The notes under the pieces were generated by a model that was not told where the DNA came from, searched no databases, and saw nothing but the letters and a program-made list of their open reading frames with translations. 64,000 nucleotides of DNA from an uncultured Bacteroidota bacterium (GTDB lineage Bacteria > Bacteroidota > Bacteroidia > Bacteroidales > P3). Both the position numbers and the translations under genes were made by a program. This document shows, one piece after another, positions 43,092 to 54,353 of the stretch (positions are counted from its first letter, which is position 1; the number at the start of each line of letters is the position of its first letter). The DNA lies in assembly GCA_902791695.1 (NCBI GenBank), contig CADAWR010000007.1, positions 62,001 through 126,000 of the forward strand. The letters run 5' to 3'.

Positions 43092-44416
43092 CCTATCAGG
43101 AGACTTTAGATTTCATGTTTTCGCAGCTGCCGATGTACCACCGCATCGGCGCTGCTGCCTATAAGGCTGACATACAGCCAACCATTGACATGATGGCGGC
43201 ATTGGGCAACCCCGAGTGCAAGTTCAAGAGCATCCATGTGGCTGGAACCAATGGCAAAGGATCGGTGAGCCACTTCCTTGCCTCCATCCTGCAGGAGGCT
43301 GGCTACAAAGTAGGCCTCTACACATCGCCCCACCTCGTCGACTTCCGTGAGCGAATACGTATCAACGGCGAAATGATACCACAGCAAAATGTGGTCGATT
43401 TTGTCGACCACAACCGCAATATGTTCGGCAGACTCCACCTCTCTTTCTTCGAGATGACGGTTGGCATGGCATTCGATTATTTTGCCAAAGAGAAGGTTGA
43501 CATCGCCGTCATTGAGGTAGGCATGGGTGGACGCCTCGACAGTACAAATGTTATCACACCGCTGCTCTCCGTCATCACCAACATAGGCCTTGACCACACC
43601 CAGTTTCTGGGCTACACGTTGGAGAAGATAGCCGGCGAGAAGGCTGGCATCATCAAGCCCGGCGTTCCCGTTGTTATAGGGGAGACCCAACCCGAAACCA
43701 AACCCGTCTTCGAGCGCGTCGCAGCCGAACGGCATGCACCCATCACTTTTGCCGACCAACATTGGCGCGTGCGTACAAGCGAAAGCAACCGCGACGAGAG
43801 CCGCCTTATCTTCGATATGCTCGACCTTGATATGTCCGGCGACCGCGAGGACGACGAATGGTGTCATGGCCTTGTGTCGCAGCTTGCTGGCAGCTATCAA
43901 CTCAAGAATATTGCCACCGTTTTCGAGGCAGTCCGTCAACTACCACTTCCTCTGAACGGTAACATTGTGGAAAAAGGCATCGCCCACGTTGTTGACAACA
44001 CGCACCTCCACGGCCGATGGCAGACGATAGGTGAGGCCCCCCTCACCATCTGTGAGACAGCCCACAACGCCCCAGGTATTGACTCCATGCTTGGCAAGCT
44101 GGCCTCGATGCCGTTCCGCGCCCTGCATGTCATCTACGGCTGTGTCAACGACAAGGACTACAGCAAGATACTGTCGCACCTACATGCCGAGTTTACACGT
44201 CTCGGCAAGCCGTTTGACTGGCGCTTCTCGCAGCCCTCTGTGCCGCGCGGGCTGCCCGTGGCTGACCTGCAGGCCGCTGCCGCCACCCTCGGCATAGAGG
44301 GCGAGGCTTACATCAACGTCAAGGACGCCATAGTCGCCGCCCGCACCGCTGCTGCCCGCAGCGACCTTGTCCTCGTCACCGGCTCCATCTTCCTCATCGC
44401 CGACGCACTTGCCTGA
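43088..44416 (+). CDS. folC: Bifunctional folylpolyglutamate/dihydrofolate synthase
   Basis: 442 aa Mur-ligase-like ATPase that adds glutamate to dihydropteroate and to folates. VAGTNGKGSVSHFLASIL (P-loop) at residues about 54-71, the substrate segment LYTSPHLVDFRERI, VDIAVIEVGMGGRLDSTN, ITNIGLDH and the C-terminal HVIYGCVNDKDYSKIL. Full length. Followed by a strong terminator at 44433. Confidence 0.96.
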   Translation: MTYQETLDFMFSQLPMYHRIGAAAYKADIQPTIDMMAALGNPECKFKSIHVAGTNGKGSVSHFLASILQEAGYKVGLYTSPHLVDFRERIRINGEMIPQQNVVDFVDHNRNMFGRLHLSFFEMTVGMAFDYFAKEKVDIAVIEVGMGGRLDSTNVITPLLSVITNIGLDHTQFLGYTLEKIAGEKAGIIKPGVPVVIGETQPETKPVFERVAAERHAPITFADQHWRVRTSESNRDESRLIFDMLDLDMSGDREDDEWCHGLVSQLAGSYQLKNIATVFEAVRQLPLPLNGNIVEKGIAHVVDNTHLHGRWQTIGEAPLTICETAHNAPGIDSMLGKLASMPFRALHVIYGCVNDKDYSKILSHLHAEFTRLGKPFDWRFSQPSVPRGLPVADLQAAAATLGIEGEAYINVKDAIVAARTAAARSDLVLVTGSIFLIADALA

Positions 44417-44432
44417 CAGACCATAGTCTAAA

Positions 44433-44466
44433 ACAAAGGGCCGCAGCATGTGCTGCGGCCCTTTGT
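44433..44466. terminator. Bidirectional terminator between folC and a lipoprotein gene
   Basis: Perfect 16-bp stem ACAAAGGGCCGCAGCA / TGCTGCGGCCCTTTGT with a 2-nt centre, A-tract on the left and TTTAT on the right, between convergent stops. Confidence 0.9.
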
Positions 44467-44482
44467 TTATGGCTGTCGCTTG

Positions 44483-45244
44483 TTATTTGCGTTTCATCTT
44501 GGTACCACCCTGGTCGCCCCAGCCGATAGTGGCAACGGGGAAGTTGTTGAAGGTGACGTCAAGAGTGTGTTGTGCAATAGGTGTTACACCTGTGCGTTCG
44601 TCATACACGCTACTGAACACTACGCTGGCACTACCTGACAAAGTCTTGTCCTGCTCGTTGTATGTGAAATTGGAGTTGGTATGGCTGACATAGACATAGT
44701 CGGCTTCTGTAAATGTGTAGAATTCGCCGCTCGGATCTGGTTGGGTAAACATTGCTTGGTGAAGGGCGTCGCTGTTGATTTCTTCCGAGAATGCTTCACA
44801 GAATTGACCATACAAATCCATGTTACCACCTTGAGGCTGAACGAGGAACAAACGATAGTGTGGAAGATCGACGAAGGTGTTGTCACCCTCTATGCGGCGG
44901 CTGCCGAAGAGGTCAATCTGCAGGGTGTTTGCAGTACCCTGGACTTTGTTCAAAACAATGTAGTTGCAAATAGTCTTGGTTACGTTATCCCATTTGATAG
45001 TGAGAACACCCTGCGGCACAGTGGGGTTGGGGTCGTCAGGATCCTGCGGCTGAGGATTGGGGTTAGGATTGGGATTCGGGTTGGGGTTAGGATTGGGGTT
45101 GGTTCCGCCTCCGTTGTTACCGCTATTGCTGCCGTTGTTGTTGGTGGTGGCAGGGTTGGTGTCGTTCTCGTCCTTTTTGCAGGCCACGGTAAGCAGGCTG
45201 CATGCTAGCAGTGCGATGCCGAAAAACTTGAATGCTCTTTTCAT
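44483..45244 (-). CDS. Surface or periplasmic lipoprotein with Asn-Pro repeat linker
   Basis: 253 aa. Lipoprotein signal ending LTVACKKDE (Cys near residue 22), then a disordered linker of Asn/Ser/Gly and about eight Asn-Pro dipeptides (coded by 6/12-nt repeats, 45055-45100), followed by a compact beta domain (GVLTIKWDNVTKTICNYI..., TFNNFPVATIGWGDQGG). The domain is not one I recognise. Alone on the minus strand with its own -7 element at 45321. Confidence 0.78.
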   Translation of the reverse strand: MKRAFKFFGIALLACSLLTVACKKDENDTNPATTNNNGSNSGNNGGGTNPNPNPNPNPNPNPNPQPQDPDDPNPTVPQGVLTIKWDNVTKTICNYIVLNKVQGTANTLQIDLFGSRRIEGDNTFVDLPHYRLFLVQPQGGNMDLYGQFCEAFSEEINSDALHQAMFTQPDPSGEFYTFTEADYVYVSHTNSNFTYNEQDKTLSGSASVVFSSVYDERTGVTPIAQHTLDVTFNNFPVATIGWGDQGGTKMKRK

Positions 45245-45320
45245 TAGTTTAAATGATTTTGTTTAACTATGGTATTGTTTAATAATGTTTTATGTTGTAT
45301 GTTGATTGTCTGTTCAAATG

Positions 45321-45328
45321 CAAAGATA
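45321..45328 (-). promoter_or_regulatory. -7 element for the lipoprotein gene
   Basis: TATCTTTG on the minus strand (full TAnnTTTG match), 77 nt upstream of the start. Confidence 0.6.
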
Positions 45329-45380
45329 TATTTTTTTTCCAAATAAAGGTGTTTTTTCTATCGCATTGAGATATTTTTCG

Positions 45381-45388
45381 TATTTTTG
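45381..45388 (+). promoter_or_regulatory. -7 element for dnaX
   Basis: TATTTTTG, fits TAnnTTTG, 26 nt before the dnaX ATG. Confidence 0.6.
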
Positions 45389-45413
45389 CACATATAAAAT
45401 ATGAGTTATTATA

Positions 45414-46517
45414 ATGGAAAACTACGTTGTATCAGCACGTAAATATCGCCCGGCAACTTTTGCAACCGTCGTCGGCCAGCAGCATATCACGCAGACACTG
45501 AAGAATGCCATCCGTACAGGTCAGCTTCCACAGGCATTCCTTTTTTGTGGTCCACGTGGTGTTGGTAAAACTACCTGTGCACGTATTCTGGCTAAAACCA
45601 TCAACTGCGAGCACCTTACAATTGATGGTGAGGCCTGCAACGAATGCCAGAGCTGTTGCTCCTTCAACGATGGCGCCTCAATGAGTATCTTTGAACTAGA
45701 CGCTGCAAGCAATAACTCTGTGGACGATATACGCGAACTGGTCAAACAAGTTTATATACCCCCTCAGACCGGACGCTACAAGGTTTACATCATTGATGAG
45801 GTACATATGCTCAGCCAGGCCGCTTTCAATGCCTTCCTCAAAACCCTCGAAGAACCCCCGGCATACGCCAAGTTTATCCTTGCCACAACAGAAAAACACA
45901 AGATAATACCCACCATCCTCAGTCGCTGTCAGGTATTTGACTTCAAGCGCATTGAGATAAGCGATATTGTGGCACATCTGAAGTATGTTGCTGACAGCGA
46001 GGGTGTGAAGTACGAAGACGGCGCATTGGAGTTGATTGCTCGCAAAGCTGAAGGCGGTATGCGCGACGCCCTCAGCACTTTCGACCAACTTGTGAACTTC
46101 ACCGGTGGCAACTTGACCCGTCAAGGATGTCTGGAAAACCTTAACATGCTGGACGAGGAATACTACTTCCGTATGGTGGACTTCATGCGCGGCGGTAACA
46201 TCAGCGGTGCACTGCTGCTTTACCGCGAGGTTATTGCCAAAGGATTTGGCGGCCAGCATTTTCTCACAGGTCTCTGTGAGCACCTGCGCAACCTCATGGT
46301 AAGCCTCGACCCGCAGACCCTCAAACTCATCGACGGCAGCGACAGCCTCCGCATCCGTTATGGACAGCAAGCCCAACAATGTGGTCTGCCGCTGCTCCTA
46401 TCTTGGCTTGGAACTGCGAGTGACTATGAATTTCGTTTCCGTGAGGCTAACAACAAAAATCTCTTTGTTGAGATTTGTATGATGAAGCTTGCGTCGGCAA
46501 CACTTCCACAAACATAG
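45414..46517 (+). CDS. dnaX: DNA polymerase III subunit gamma/tau, ended by an in-frame TAG
   Basis: 367 aa up to TAG at 46515. Clamp-loader AAA+ ATPase: Walker A GPRGVGKTT (residues about 46-54), zinc-binding Cys cluster (CEHL...ACNECQSC), DEVHMLS Walker B, and the SRC sensor (ILSRCQVFDF). Domain III ends around NLFVEICMMKLASAT. Bacteroidota DnaX proteins normally continue through a Pro-rich linker to a conserved C-terminal domain; that continuation is present, in the same frame, immediately after the TAG (46518-47087). The product would correspond to a gamma-like form. TAG is used as a normal stop by neighbouring genes, so codon reassignment is not the explanation. Confidence 0.93.
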   Translation: MENYVVSARKYRPATFATVVGQQHITQTLKNAIRTGQLPQAFLFCGPRGVGKTTCARILAKTINCEHLTIDGEACNECQSCCSFNDGASMSIFELDAASNNSVDDIRELVKQVYIPPQTGRYKVYIIDEVHMLSQAAFNAFLKTLEEPPAYAKFILATTEKHKIIPTILSRCQVFDFKRIEISDIVAHLKYVADSEGVKYEDGALELIARKAEGGMRDALSTFDQLVNFTGGNLTRQGCLENLNMLDEEYYFRMVDFMRGGNISGALLLYREVIAKGFGGQHFLTGLCEHLRNLMVSLDPQTLKLIDGSDSLRIRYGQQAQQCGLPLLLSWLGTASDYEFRFREANNKNLFVEICMMKLASATLPQT

Positions 46518-47087
46518 ATTGCAAGGGGTCCTAAGACAGACATAGAACCCCAACCTAAGCCTGCGCCCCAGCCGGTCGCTGCTGCTGTTGCTCCTGCCCA
46601 GCCCTCGGCGCCCCCGCAACAACCCGTCAAGACCGCCAGTCATCCGGCTCCTCAGGGTTCTCTCCTAACAGGCTCCATCTCTATAGCCACCGTTACTACA
46701 CCCAAAGTCGAAGTGCCAAATATTCAGGCCGAAGTGAAGCCTCTCACGCAGGAAGACATGGAACGTTACTGGCATGAGGTTGGTGATGAGCTTGACATCG
46801 CGGAACTCTTGAAAGACGCTTCAGTGAAGCTTGGAGAACAGCATGGCATTATCGAAATTGACGCACTGACAACATACTTTCATGAAGACTTCAAGCCGCA
46901 CAGGATGGATGTGCTCGAGGCGTTGCGTAGAAAAAGCGGCATGAAGATGCTTGACTGTAAGGTAAACCAGCTCTTTGTCGACAAGGACGAACTTGTCTAC
47001 TCGCCCGATGAAAAATACAAGGCAATGGTACAGAGCAACCCCGCAATGCAGCATATGCGGCACCTATTCCCAAGTATAGACTTTTGA
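46518..47087 (+). pseudogene. dnaX: Tau C-terminal region of dnaX, downstream of the in-frame TAG
   Basis: Open for 189 codons in the dnaX frame. First a Pro/Ala/Gln linker (QPKPAPQPVAAAVAPAQ), then a C-terminal domain (LTQEDMERYWHEVGDEL, IIEIDALTTYFHEDF, MLDCKVNQLFVDKDELVY, HLFPSIDF) that matches the usual Bacteroidota tau tail in layout. Could be made by TAG read-through, by reinitiation (GTG 46713 or ATG 46758), or not at all. 4 nt before dapF. Confidence 0.8.
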
Positions 47088-47091
47088 TAAA

Positions 47092-49889
<2,798 letters not shown>

Positions 49890-49891
49890 TT

Positions 49892-52555
49892 TCAGTCGCC
49901 GGCGACCTTCAGCGCCTCCTCAACGAGTGCACGTTTCCACGGAGTGCTCATGTCGAAAATCTCCTCGATGGGCTTGTTGAGCATTTCCACCAGCAGGTGG
50001 GTGTTGTCCTGATGCTCAATGCGTTCGAGGACTTCTGAGATTTTCTCCCAGTCGCGGTTGGCGTAAAGCAGTGGAATGAAGTTGCTGAGGTCGAAATTGC
50101 GCAGCACCATATTGTCTATACCTTCTGTCTCGATGCGGCTATGTGCACGCGCTAGTTTTATTTCGCCCACCTCCTGTAGCACCTGTTGGTATTTCTCATA
50201 CAGCACATACTCGTTGAGCAGGAAGGCGATGACATCGACGTCGAGCGACTCCCACATTCTCTGTGGCAGTGGGTGGGCAGTGAAGCGCCCAATCATGAAG
50301 CTGCCGGCGGTAAGTCCCGAGATTCCTTTGTCGATACACATCTTGTATACTTTTTGAAAGAAGTCAATCTTGTGCTCGGTGGTCAGCAGGTTGAACAGGC
50401 GGCTCTGGTCGTTGTGGTCACCCATGCGGCTCCGCAGTACGCCGTCAATGTATTCGTTCGGGTGTTGCTCAAACCATGTGTTGACAATAGTAGATGCTTT
50501 CTTGGGCTGATTCTGCAGGTTACAGCGTATCAGTCGTGCTAGTTTGCTTATGTCGGTGATATATGATACCTCGTTCGAGGTGACTATCTGCTGGTATTTT
50601 TCATATGCTTTCTGCATGTGGCTGAAAAATACCTTTTCTTCGTCGTTGAGTTCTACGTTGGCGCCCTGCAGATATTTGGTGAAGCGTGCTGGTTTGAATG
50701 CCGCCTGCCCTTTGTAGATGCTCTGCCGCTTGGAGCTTATGGTAAGCATCTCGCCTTCGGCAATGGTTACGCCTTCGCTGTTGACTATGGTGTTCCCGTC
50801 AATTGAGATACCGTACGACTGCAGGTCCATGAAGGCCGGTATTCCGTATCCGCGGCAGGCGGTCACTACGTGAATGGCGGCGGGCTGCATCGAGAGTATT
50901 GCGTCGAGCTCGTTGAGGGTGATGGTGTCCTGCGGCACAAAATGATTCTGGCATAGGCACACATGCTCCCCTTTACTTTTATATTCGTGTGCTTTCGCCA
51001 CCGTGAAGCACAGGCGAGCCGATATTGCTGTGCGAGGCAGCACGCTTAGACCGTGTCCGAAAAATTGCAGTTTGGATATGGTGCGGTCGTCAATCGAGGC
51101 CGATATTATCTGTCTCAGGTGGTAGGGTTTTATAAGGTCGGGCACATAACGGTCTGCTATCAGGCCCTCGTTGACCATGTCTATGGCCGATATTAGGGCT
51201 GCTCGGCCGGTCATCTCCGAGGCGTTGAGCTGCAGCACGGAGAAGAGGCTGAGCTGATGGGGACGGCTCTCTACGGCAAACTCAATGGTCACCGGCGTCT
51301 TGTATCGGCTTTCCAGTTTCTTAAGCAGCGGGTCGAAATGGTAGACAGCTGGGAACTGATTACGTATCTCGCTGCGGTCACTGTAGGCGCGATCTTCAGT
51401 GGTGACGTCGCCTGTCATTATTTCTTCTCCGAAAATGTTGCGGTAGCTCTCTATTTGCTTTCCTTCGCCAGTGCGTGAATGACGGCTGTACAGCACTCCG
51501 GGGTAGCTCAGGTCATTGCCGATAGTCCACACCATGCGCTGCAGTATCAGGCTCGGGAAGGCCTGTTTGCCTTGCATGAAGGTGAGGATGAGATCGGGGT
51601 TGTTGATATAGAACTGTCGCACGAACTGCGTCAGGCGTAAGGCTTGGTGGTATGCATCGGTGATAAGCCTCTCTTCCCCCGCGGCTGTAATCTTCGTCTC
51701 CAGTTCTGCGATGCGCGAGTCTTGGTCGTCGACATTTAGTTTGATGTCGGTGGTCTGGTATTTATGGTCGAGTCCCAGCATCTCGCATATGGTGTGCAGG
51801 GTGCTGAGGTATACGCGATTGGCCATCGTGGGCGCGAAGCTGGTTTTGAGAGCCTGATAGGCAACCTTTGTAACGCCAATGTTTAGCAGCGTCGGCATCA
51901 GTCCCGGTATGTACTGCGGCATCGCGCATCGTATTGCGAAGACCAGTGGGTTGCGTACGTCCCCAAGCCGGCAGTTGGTCATTATCTCTAGGTCTCTTAT
52001 GGCTCTCTGCAGCAACTCCGGCAGGTGCTCTGGGTTATTGAACGACTTTGCTGTGAGTATCACGAAGTCTGGCACAGGGTAGCAGTTCCTCGTCAGGTCG
52101 AGGAGCATGTGCCCCTTGTAGCTTATGGCCTCGTCTGTAAAGTTAGCGGTGGTGGTGAGGGTGGTTATCAGTTCGTCCGAGTCATATAGGGGGTTCTGCT
52201 TAACGAAGTCGATACATTGCTGGCGGAAAGCGTTGCGGTTGTCATCCAGTGCAGCCTTCTCTTCGGTGCTGATGGTGCCGAAGTGTTCCAAGAGCAGGAG
52301 CTCAAGAAACTGTCGTTGTTCGTCACCGCGCAGCTTCAGCAGCTGGTACATGTCATACCAGCGCGGCGGGAACTCATGCACATTGTCTTCGTCTCCTTTA
52401 AGGCGGTATATTACAGTGCCGGGTTTGTTGCCCTCCAGTTTGTTTTCAGGATCCTCACTGTCATGATTGAAAATCTCCATGCCTTCTTTGGCATAGAGAT
52501 TCACCATATAGTAGTTGGGATAACTTGCCCTTATACGAAATGATGCTACTTTCAT
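49892..52555 (-). CDS. PPDK-derived protein lacking the PEP TIM barrel
   Basis: 887 aa. Stretches align by eye with pyruvate phosphate dikinase. Residues 147-170 (YKGHMLLDLTRNCYPVPDFV) match its K-G-x-x-L-x-E-M...P-V-P-P-G-F start. Residues 198-227 (GDVRNPLVFAIR...IPGLMPTLLNIG) match G-D-P-x-N-P-L-L-V-S-V-R...M-P-G-M-M-D-T-V-L-N-L-G. Residues 341-385 match the F-T-R-N-P-x-T-G-E...G-E-D-V-V-x-G block, and 452-468 (AALISAIDMVNEGLI) the link to the phosphohistidine domain (495-620, His562 in AIHVVTACRG). Many catalytic residues are changed. The C-terminal PEP/pyruvate barrel is absent; residues about 625-887 are an unrelated, mostly helical region. Function unknown, possibly regulatory. ATGA overlap with the upstream TPR lipoprotein. 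Confidence 0.72.
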   Translation of the reverse strand: MKVASFRIRASYPNYYMVNLYAKEGMEIFNHDSEDPENKLEGNKPGTVIYRLKGDEDNVHEFPPRWYDMYQLLKLRGDEQRQFLELLLLEHFGTISTEEKAALDDNRNAFRQQCIDFVKQNPLYDSDELITTLTTTANFTDEAISYKGHMLLDLTRNCYPVPDFVILTAKSFNNPEHLPELLQRAIRDLEIMTNCRLGDVRNPLVFAIRCAMPQYIPGLMPTLLNIGVTKVAYQALKTSFAPTMANRVYLSTLHTICEMLGLDHKYQTTDIKLNVDDQDSRIAELETKITAAGEERLITDAYHQALRLTQFVRQFYINNPDLILTFMQGKQAFPSLILQRMVWTIGNDLSYPGVLYSRHSRTGEGKQIESYRNIFGEEIMTGDVTTEDRAYSDRSEIRNQFPAVYHFDPLLKKLESRYKTPVTIEFAVESRPHQLSLFSVLQLNASEMTGRAALISAIDMVNEGLIADRYVPDLIKPYHLRQIISASIDDRTISKLQFFGHGLSVLPRTAISARLCFTVAKAHEYKSKGEHVCLCQNHFVPQDTITLNELDAILSMQPAAIHVVTACRGYGIPAFMDLQSYGISIDGNTIVNSEGVTIAEGEMLTISSKRQSIYKGQAAFKPARFTKYLQGANVELNDEEKVFFSHMQKAYEKYQQIVTSNEVSYITDISKLARLIRCNLQNQPKKASTIVNTWFEQHPNEYIDGVLRSRMGDHNDQSRLFNLLTTEHKIDFFQKVYKMCIDKGISGLTAGSFMIGRFTAHPLPQRMWESLDVDVIAFLLNEYVLYEKYQQVLQEVGEIKLARAHSRIETEGIDNMVLRNFDLSNFIPLLYANRDWEKISEVLERIEHQDNTHLLVEMLNKPIEEIFDMSTPWKRALVEEALKVAGD

Positions 52556-53079
52556 TCCATCACAAGATTCTGGTCCGAGGCATTGGCCATGATGGCGTCA
52601 AACATATCTTCGGGACTCATACCAATGTAGTTGATCATAACCTTGGTGTCGGCGGCAAGGTAATGGTCAGGATAGTTCTCCACGAAGTAATTGTATGCCT
52701 CTTTGGCCTCGTCGTATCTTTCGGCGCTCTCGTATGCGTAGCCTTTCAGGAAGTAACATCCGGCTATATCCTCGTATCCGGGGTACAGTGTGATGATGCT
52801 GTCCAGCAGGTTCACGGCATCGTCGCTCATGCCGAGGTTGATGCAGAGGTCGGCGGCACGTGCCATGAAAGCCGGTGCCAGGCTGTCTTCTGGGAAGTCT
52901 GCGGCGAACTGGCGGTAGAGTGCCAGCATCTCCAGCGCTGCACTGTCGTCGCTGCTCACGTCTATGGCCGAAAGCTTCTGCTCATGTTCTGCTATCTTTT
53001 CAAGCTCTTTCTCACGGTTGGGCGAACTACATGCAGCCACCAGCATCACGCCCACAAGCAGTATCAATATTTTCTTCAT
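52552..53079 (-). CDS. TPR lipoprotein
   Basis: 175 aa. Lipoprotein signal MKKILILLVGVMLVAACSS (Cys17). The rest is two to three tetratricopeptide-like hairpins (PAFMARAADLCINLGMSDDAVNLL, GCYFLKGYAYESAERYDEAKEAYNYF, ENYPDHYLAADTK), similar in style to BamD/YbgF-like proteins but short. Probably periplasmic and lipid-anchored. Between def (11-nt gap) and the PPDK-derived gene (4-nt overlap), so one transcription unit from ruvX. Confidence 0.82.
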   Translation of the reverse strand: MKKILILLVGVMLVAACSSPNREKELEKIAEHEQKLSAIDVSSDDSAALEMLALYRQFAADFPEDSLAPAFMARAADLCINLGMSDDAVNLLDSIITLYPGYEDIAGCYFLKGYAYESAERYDEAKEAYNYFVENYPDHYLAADTKVMINYIGMSPEDMFDAIMANASDQNLVME

Positions 53080-53090
53080 GGGGTTTTGTG

Positions 53091-53651
53091 TTATTTCTTT
53101 ATTTTCATTCTGTATTTCGTTCTCACTCTGCCGGCGGCGATGTCATTCAGACGGCGCTTGAGCATGGTCTTGCGCAAGCTGCTGAGGCGGTCGGTGAAGA
53201 CTTTACCGTCCAGATGGTCCACTTCGTGCTGTATCACACGGGCATAGAGACCCGTGGCGTCGTCGGTATGCTCCTGCCAGTCTTCATCCCAGTAATGCAC
53301 CTTCACGGTGGTGGGACGCAGCACATCCTCGTGGATGTCAGGCACGCTCAGACAGCCCTCGTTGAAGTAGTCTTTCTGGTCGCCGAACTCCAGTATCTCG
53401 GGGTTGATCAGCGTGTGCTGCTCAGTCACATCGCCGTAGCTGTCGGTCTTCTCGTCGTAGGGGCGGAAGCCAATCACCACAACTCTTATCGGCAGGTCTA
53501 TCTGCGGTGCTGCCAGGCCCACGCCGTCGGCGGCATACATGGTCTCATACATGTTCGCCACCAGCTCTTTTAGGTTGGGGTAGTCTTTCGTTATCTCCTG
53601 CGCTTCTTTTCTTAAAACAGGGCTTCCGTAGCCCACAATTGGTAGAATCAT
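53091..53651 (-). CDS. def: Peptide deformylase
   Basis: 186 aa metalloenzyme removing the formyl group from nascent proteins. All three motifs are intact: GVGLAAPQI, EGCLSVP (metal-binding Cys) and QHEVDHLDG (two His plus catalytic Glu). C-terminal basic tail KYRMKIKK. 10 nt after ruvX. Confidence 0.97.
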   Translation of the reverse strand: MILPIVGYGSPVLRKEAQEITKDYPNLKELVANMYETMYAADGVGLAAPQIDLPIRVVVIGFRPYDEKTDSYGDVTEQHTLINPEILEFGDQKDYFNEGCLSVPDIHEDVLRPTTVKVHYWDEDWQEHTDDATGLYARVIQHEVDHLDGKVFTDRLSSLRKTMLKRRLNDIAAGRVRTKYRMKIKK

Positions 53652-53661
53652 ATATTAACTT

Positions 53662-54072
53662 TTAGCATTTTCTCATATAGTCCTGCAGCATTATAGTCGC
53701 TGCAATCTGGTCAATCATGCCTTTGTTGCGGCGGTCTTTCTTCTTCAGGCCGCTGTCTATCATGGTCTGGAAGGCCATCTTCGACGTGAAACGCTCATCC
53801 ACCCTTGCCACCTCCTTGTCGGGAAACACTTCCTTCAGCTTGGCCACGAAAGGCTCAATGTACTGCATCGACTCGCTGGGTGTGCCGTCCATGTGCTTGG
53901 CCTCGCCAACCACGAACATATCCACCTCCTCGCGAGTGCAGTAGTCCTTCAAGTACTGGAATAGGGTAGGGGTCTCCACTGTCGTCAGTGCAGTGGCTAT
54001 AATGCGCACGGGGTCGGTCACTGCCAACCCCGTGCGTTTTACTCCATAATCTATGGCCATTATGCGACCCAT
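53662..54072 (-). CDS. ruvX: Putative pre-16S rRNA nuclease / Holliday junction resolvase-like YqgF (RuvX)
   Basis: 136 aa RNase H-like protein: MAIDYGVKRTGLAVTDP at the N-terminus (catalytic Asp), FVVGEAKHMDGTPSE, VARVDERFTSKMAF and DQIAATIMLQDYM. ATG 54072 (MGRIMAIDYG) is chosen; a longer in-frame start would run into the tRNA at 54109. Length is normal for the family. Confidence 0.95.
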   Translation of the reverse strand: MGRIMAIDYGVKRTGLAVTDPVRIIATALTTVETPTLFQYLKDYCTREEVDMFVVGEAKHMDGTPSESMQYIEPFVAKLKEVFPDKEVARVDERFTSKMAFQTMIDSGLKKKDRRNKGMIDQIAATIMLQDYMRKC

Positions 54073-54108
54073 TGTCTGTAACCTTAAAAGGTTCACTCGT
54101 TTCTCTTG

Positions 54109-54182
54109 TGGCCCCTCTCGGGTTCGAACCAAGGACCCGCTGATTATGAGTCAGCTGCTCTAACCAACTGAGCTAAGGGGCC
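54109..54182 (-). tRNA. tRNA-Ile2 (anticodon CAT, lysidine-modified type)
   Basis: Full cloverleaf on the minus strand: acceptor GGCCCCT/AGGGGCC, D arm GCTCAGTTGGTTAGAGC, anticodon stem GCTGA-CTCATAA-TCAGC, T arm with GGTTCGAACCC. CCA is not encoded. The CAT anticodon could mean Met, but the GGCCCCTTAGCTCAGT 5' end is that of the minor isoleucine tRNA whose C34 is converted to lysidine to read AUA. 36 nt upstream of ruvX and possibly co-transcribed. Confidence 0.93.
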
Positions 54183-54299
54183 GATTTCTCGCTGATTTTC
54201 GGCACTTTCGTGCTTTCGGTCTGTCTCTGAAATCGGCTGCAAAATTACACACATTTTCTGACATGACAAAATTTTTTTTCTCATTTCATATTTTTTTTA

Positions 54300-54307
54300 T
54301 ATTTTTG
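54300..54307 (+). promoter_or_regulatory. -7 element for ilvE
   Basis: TATTTTTG in a T-rich stretch, 47 nt before the ilvE ATG; matches TAnnTTTG. Confidence 0.6.
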
Positions 54308-54353
54308 CCTTTACGTTAATAAACAATGTAAATAACATAATAAATTAACACAC

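Noticed and set aside
46515..46517. Reassignment of TAG to an amino acid to explain the open dnaX tail
   Set aside because: Other intact genes in the window (ligA, the 1030-aa TPR gene) end at TAG in the expected place.
54109..54182. Elongator tRNA-Met as identity of the CAT-anticodon tRNA
   Set aside because: The acceptor stem and D arm match the minor isoleucine (lysidine) tRNA type; Met is less likely but not excluded without a tRNA-class model.
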